From assembly GCA_041552775.1 (NCBI GenBank), contig JBFEKH010000087.1, forward strand, positions 1 through 8,699: 8,699 nt of DNA. Reading direction: 5' to 3'. The stretch's first letter is position 1. Each line of letters begins with the position of its first letter. Shown in pieces: positions 7,067-8,699 of the stretch. Made by a program: the position numbers and the translations under genes. This DNA is from Allopontixanthobacter sp041552775 (GTDB taxonomy: Bacteria > Pseudomonadota > Alphaproteobacteria > Sphingomonadales > Sphingomonadaceae). Below the pieces are notes generated by a model. That model saw nothing but the letters and a program-made list of their open reading frames with translations. It did no database searches and had not been told where the DNA came from.

Positions 7067-7070
7067 TTTC

Positions 7071-8699
<1,629 letters not shown>

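Noticed and set aside
6822..7070. CIRCE element (HrcA operator) upstream of clpB
   Set aside because: The TTAGCACTC-9-GAGTGCTAA pattern is absent on both strands; control by sigma-32 is more likely.

Overview
The window reads as chromosomal DNA of an alphaproteobacterium, most likely a sphingomonad of the Erythrobacter/Altererythrobacter kind. This is an inference from the high-GC codon use, the wording of the GatB and ClpB proteins, and the pairing of an envelope acylase with an M16 lipoprotein peptidase. No database search was possible. There is no sign of recent transfer: no transposase, integrase, tRNA, CRISPR array or long repeat, and codon use looks even from end to end.

Layout. (1) Positions 1-1273, plus strand: the 3' four fifths of gatB, the B subunit of the Asp-tRNA(Asn)/Glu-tRNA(Gln) amidotransferase; its first ~70 codons lie outside. 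(2) Positions 1308-1335: a perfect GC-rich hairpin between convergent genes, with its T-run on the minus-strand side. (3) Positions 6821 down to 1359, minus strand: three genes in one direction with gaps of 53 and 46 bases and no terminator seen between them. In transcription order they are a membrane-anchored or exported Ntn-hydrolase acylase of the penicillin/cephalosporin/AHL acylase family, a 964-residue M16 zinc metallopeptidase with a lipoprotein signal, and a 101-residue beta-rich protein with an internal repeat. They look like one operon ending at the hairpin. (4) Positions 6822-7070: a divergent control region rich in short inverted repeats, with a heat-shock-like promoter candidate and a foldable leader ahead of clpB. 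(5) Positions 7071-8699, plus strand: the first 543 codons of clpB, which runs off the window just before its second ATPase domain.

How they work together. gatB and clpB are housekeeping and stress genes with no visible link to the middle operon. The operon combines two envelope hydrolases, one for amide bonds of acylated small molecules and one for peptides, with a small protein of unknown role. That fits degradation or recycling of extracellular amides and peptides, possibly including quorum-sensing acyl-homoserine lactones, but the substrates cannot be read from sequence. I see no clearly new defence or mobile system. The points most worth a second look are the clpB leader, the inverted repeats in the divergent region, the acylase active-site register, and the small repeat protein tied to the two hydrolases.
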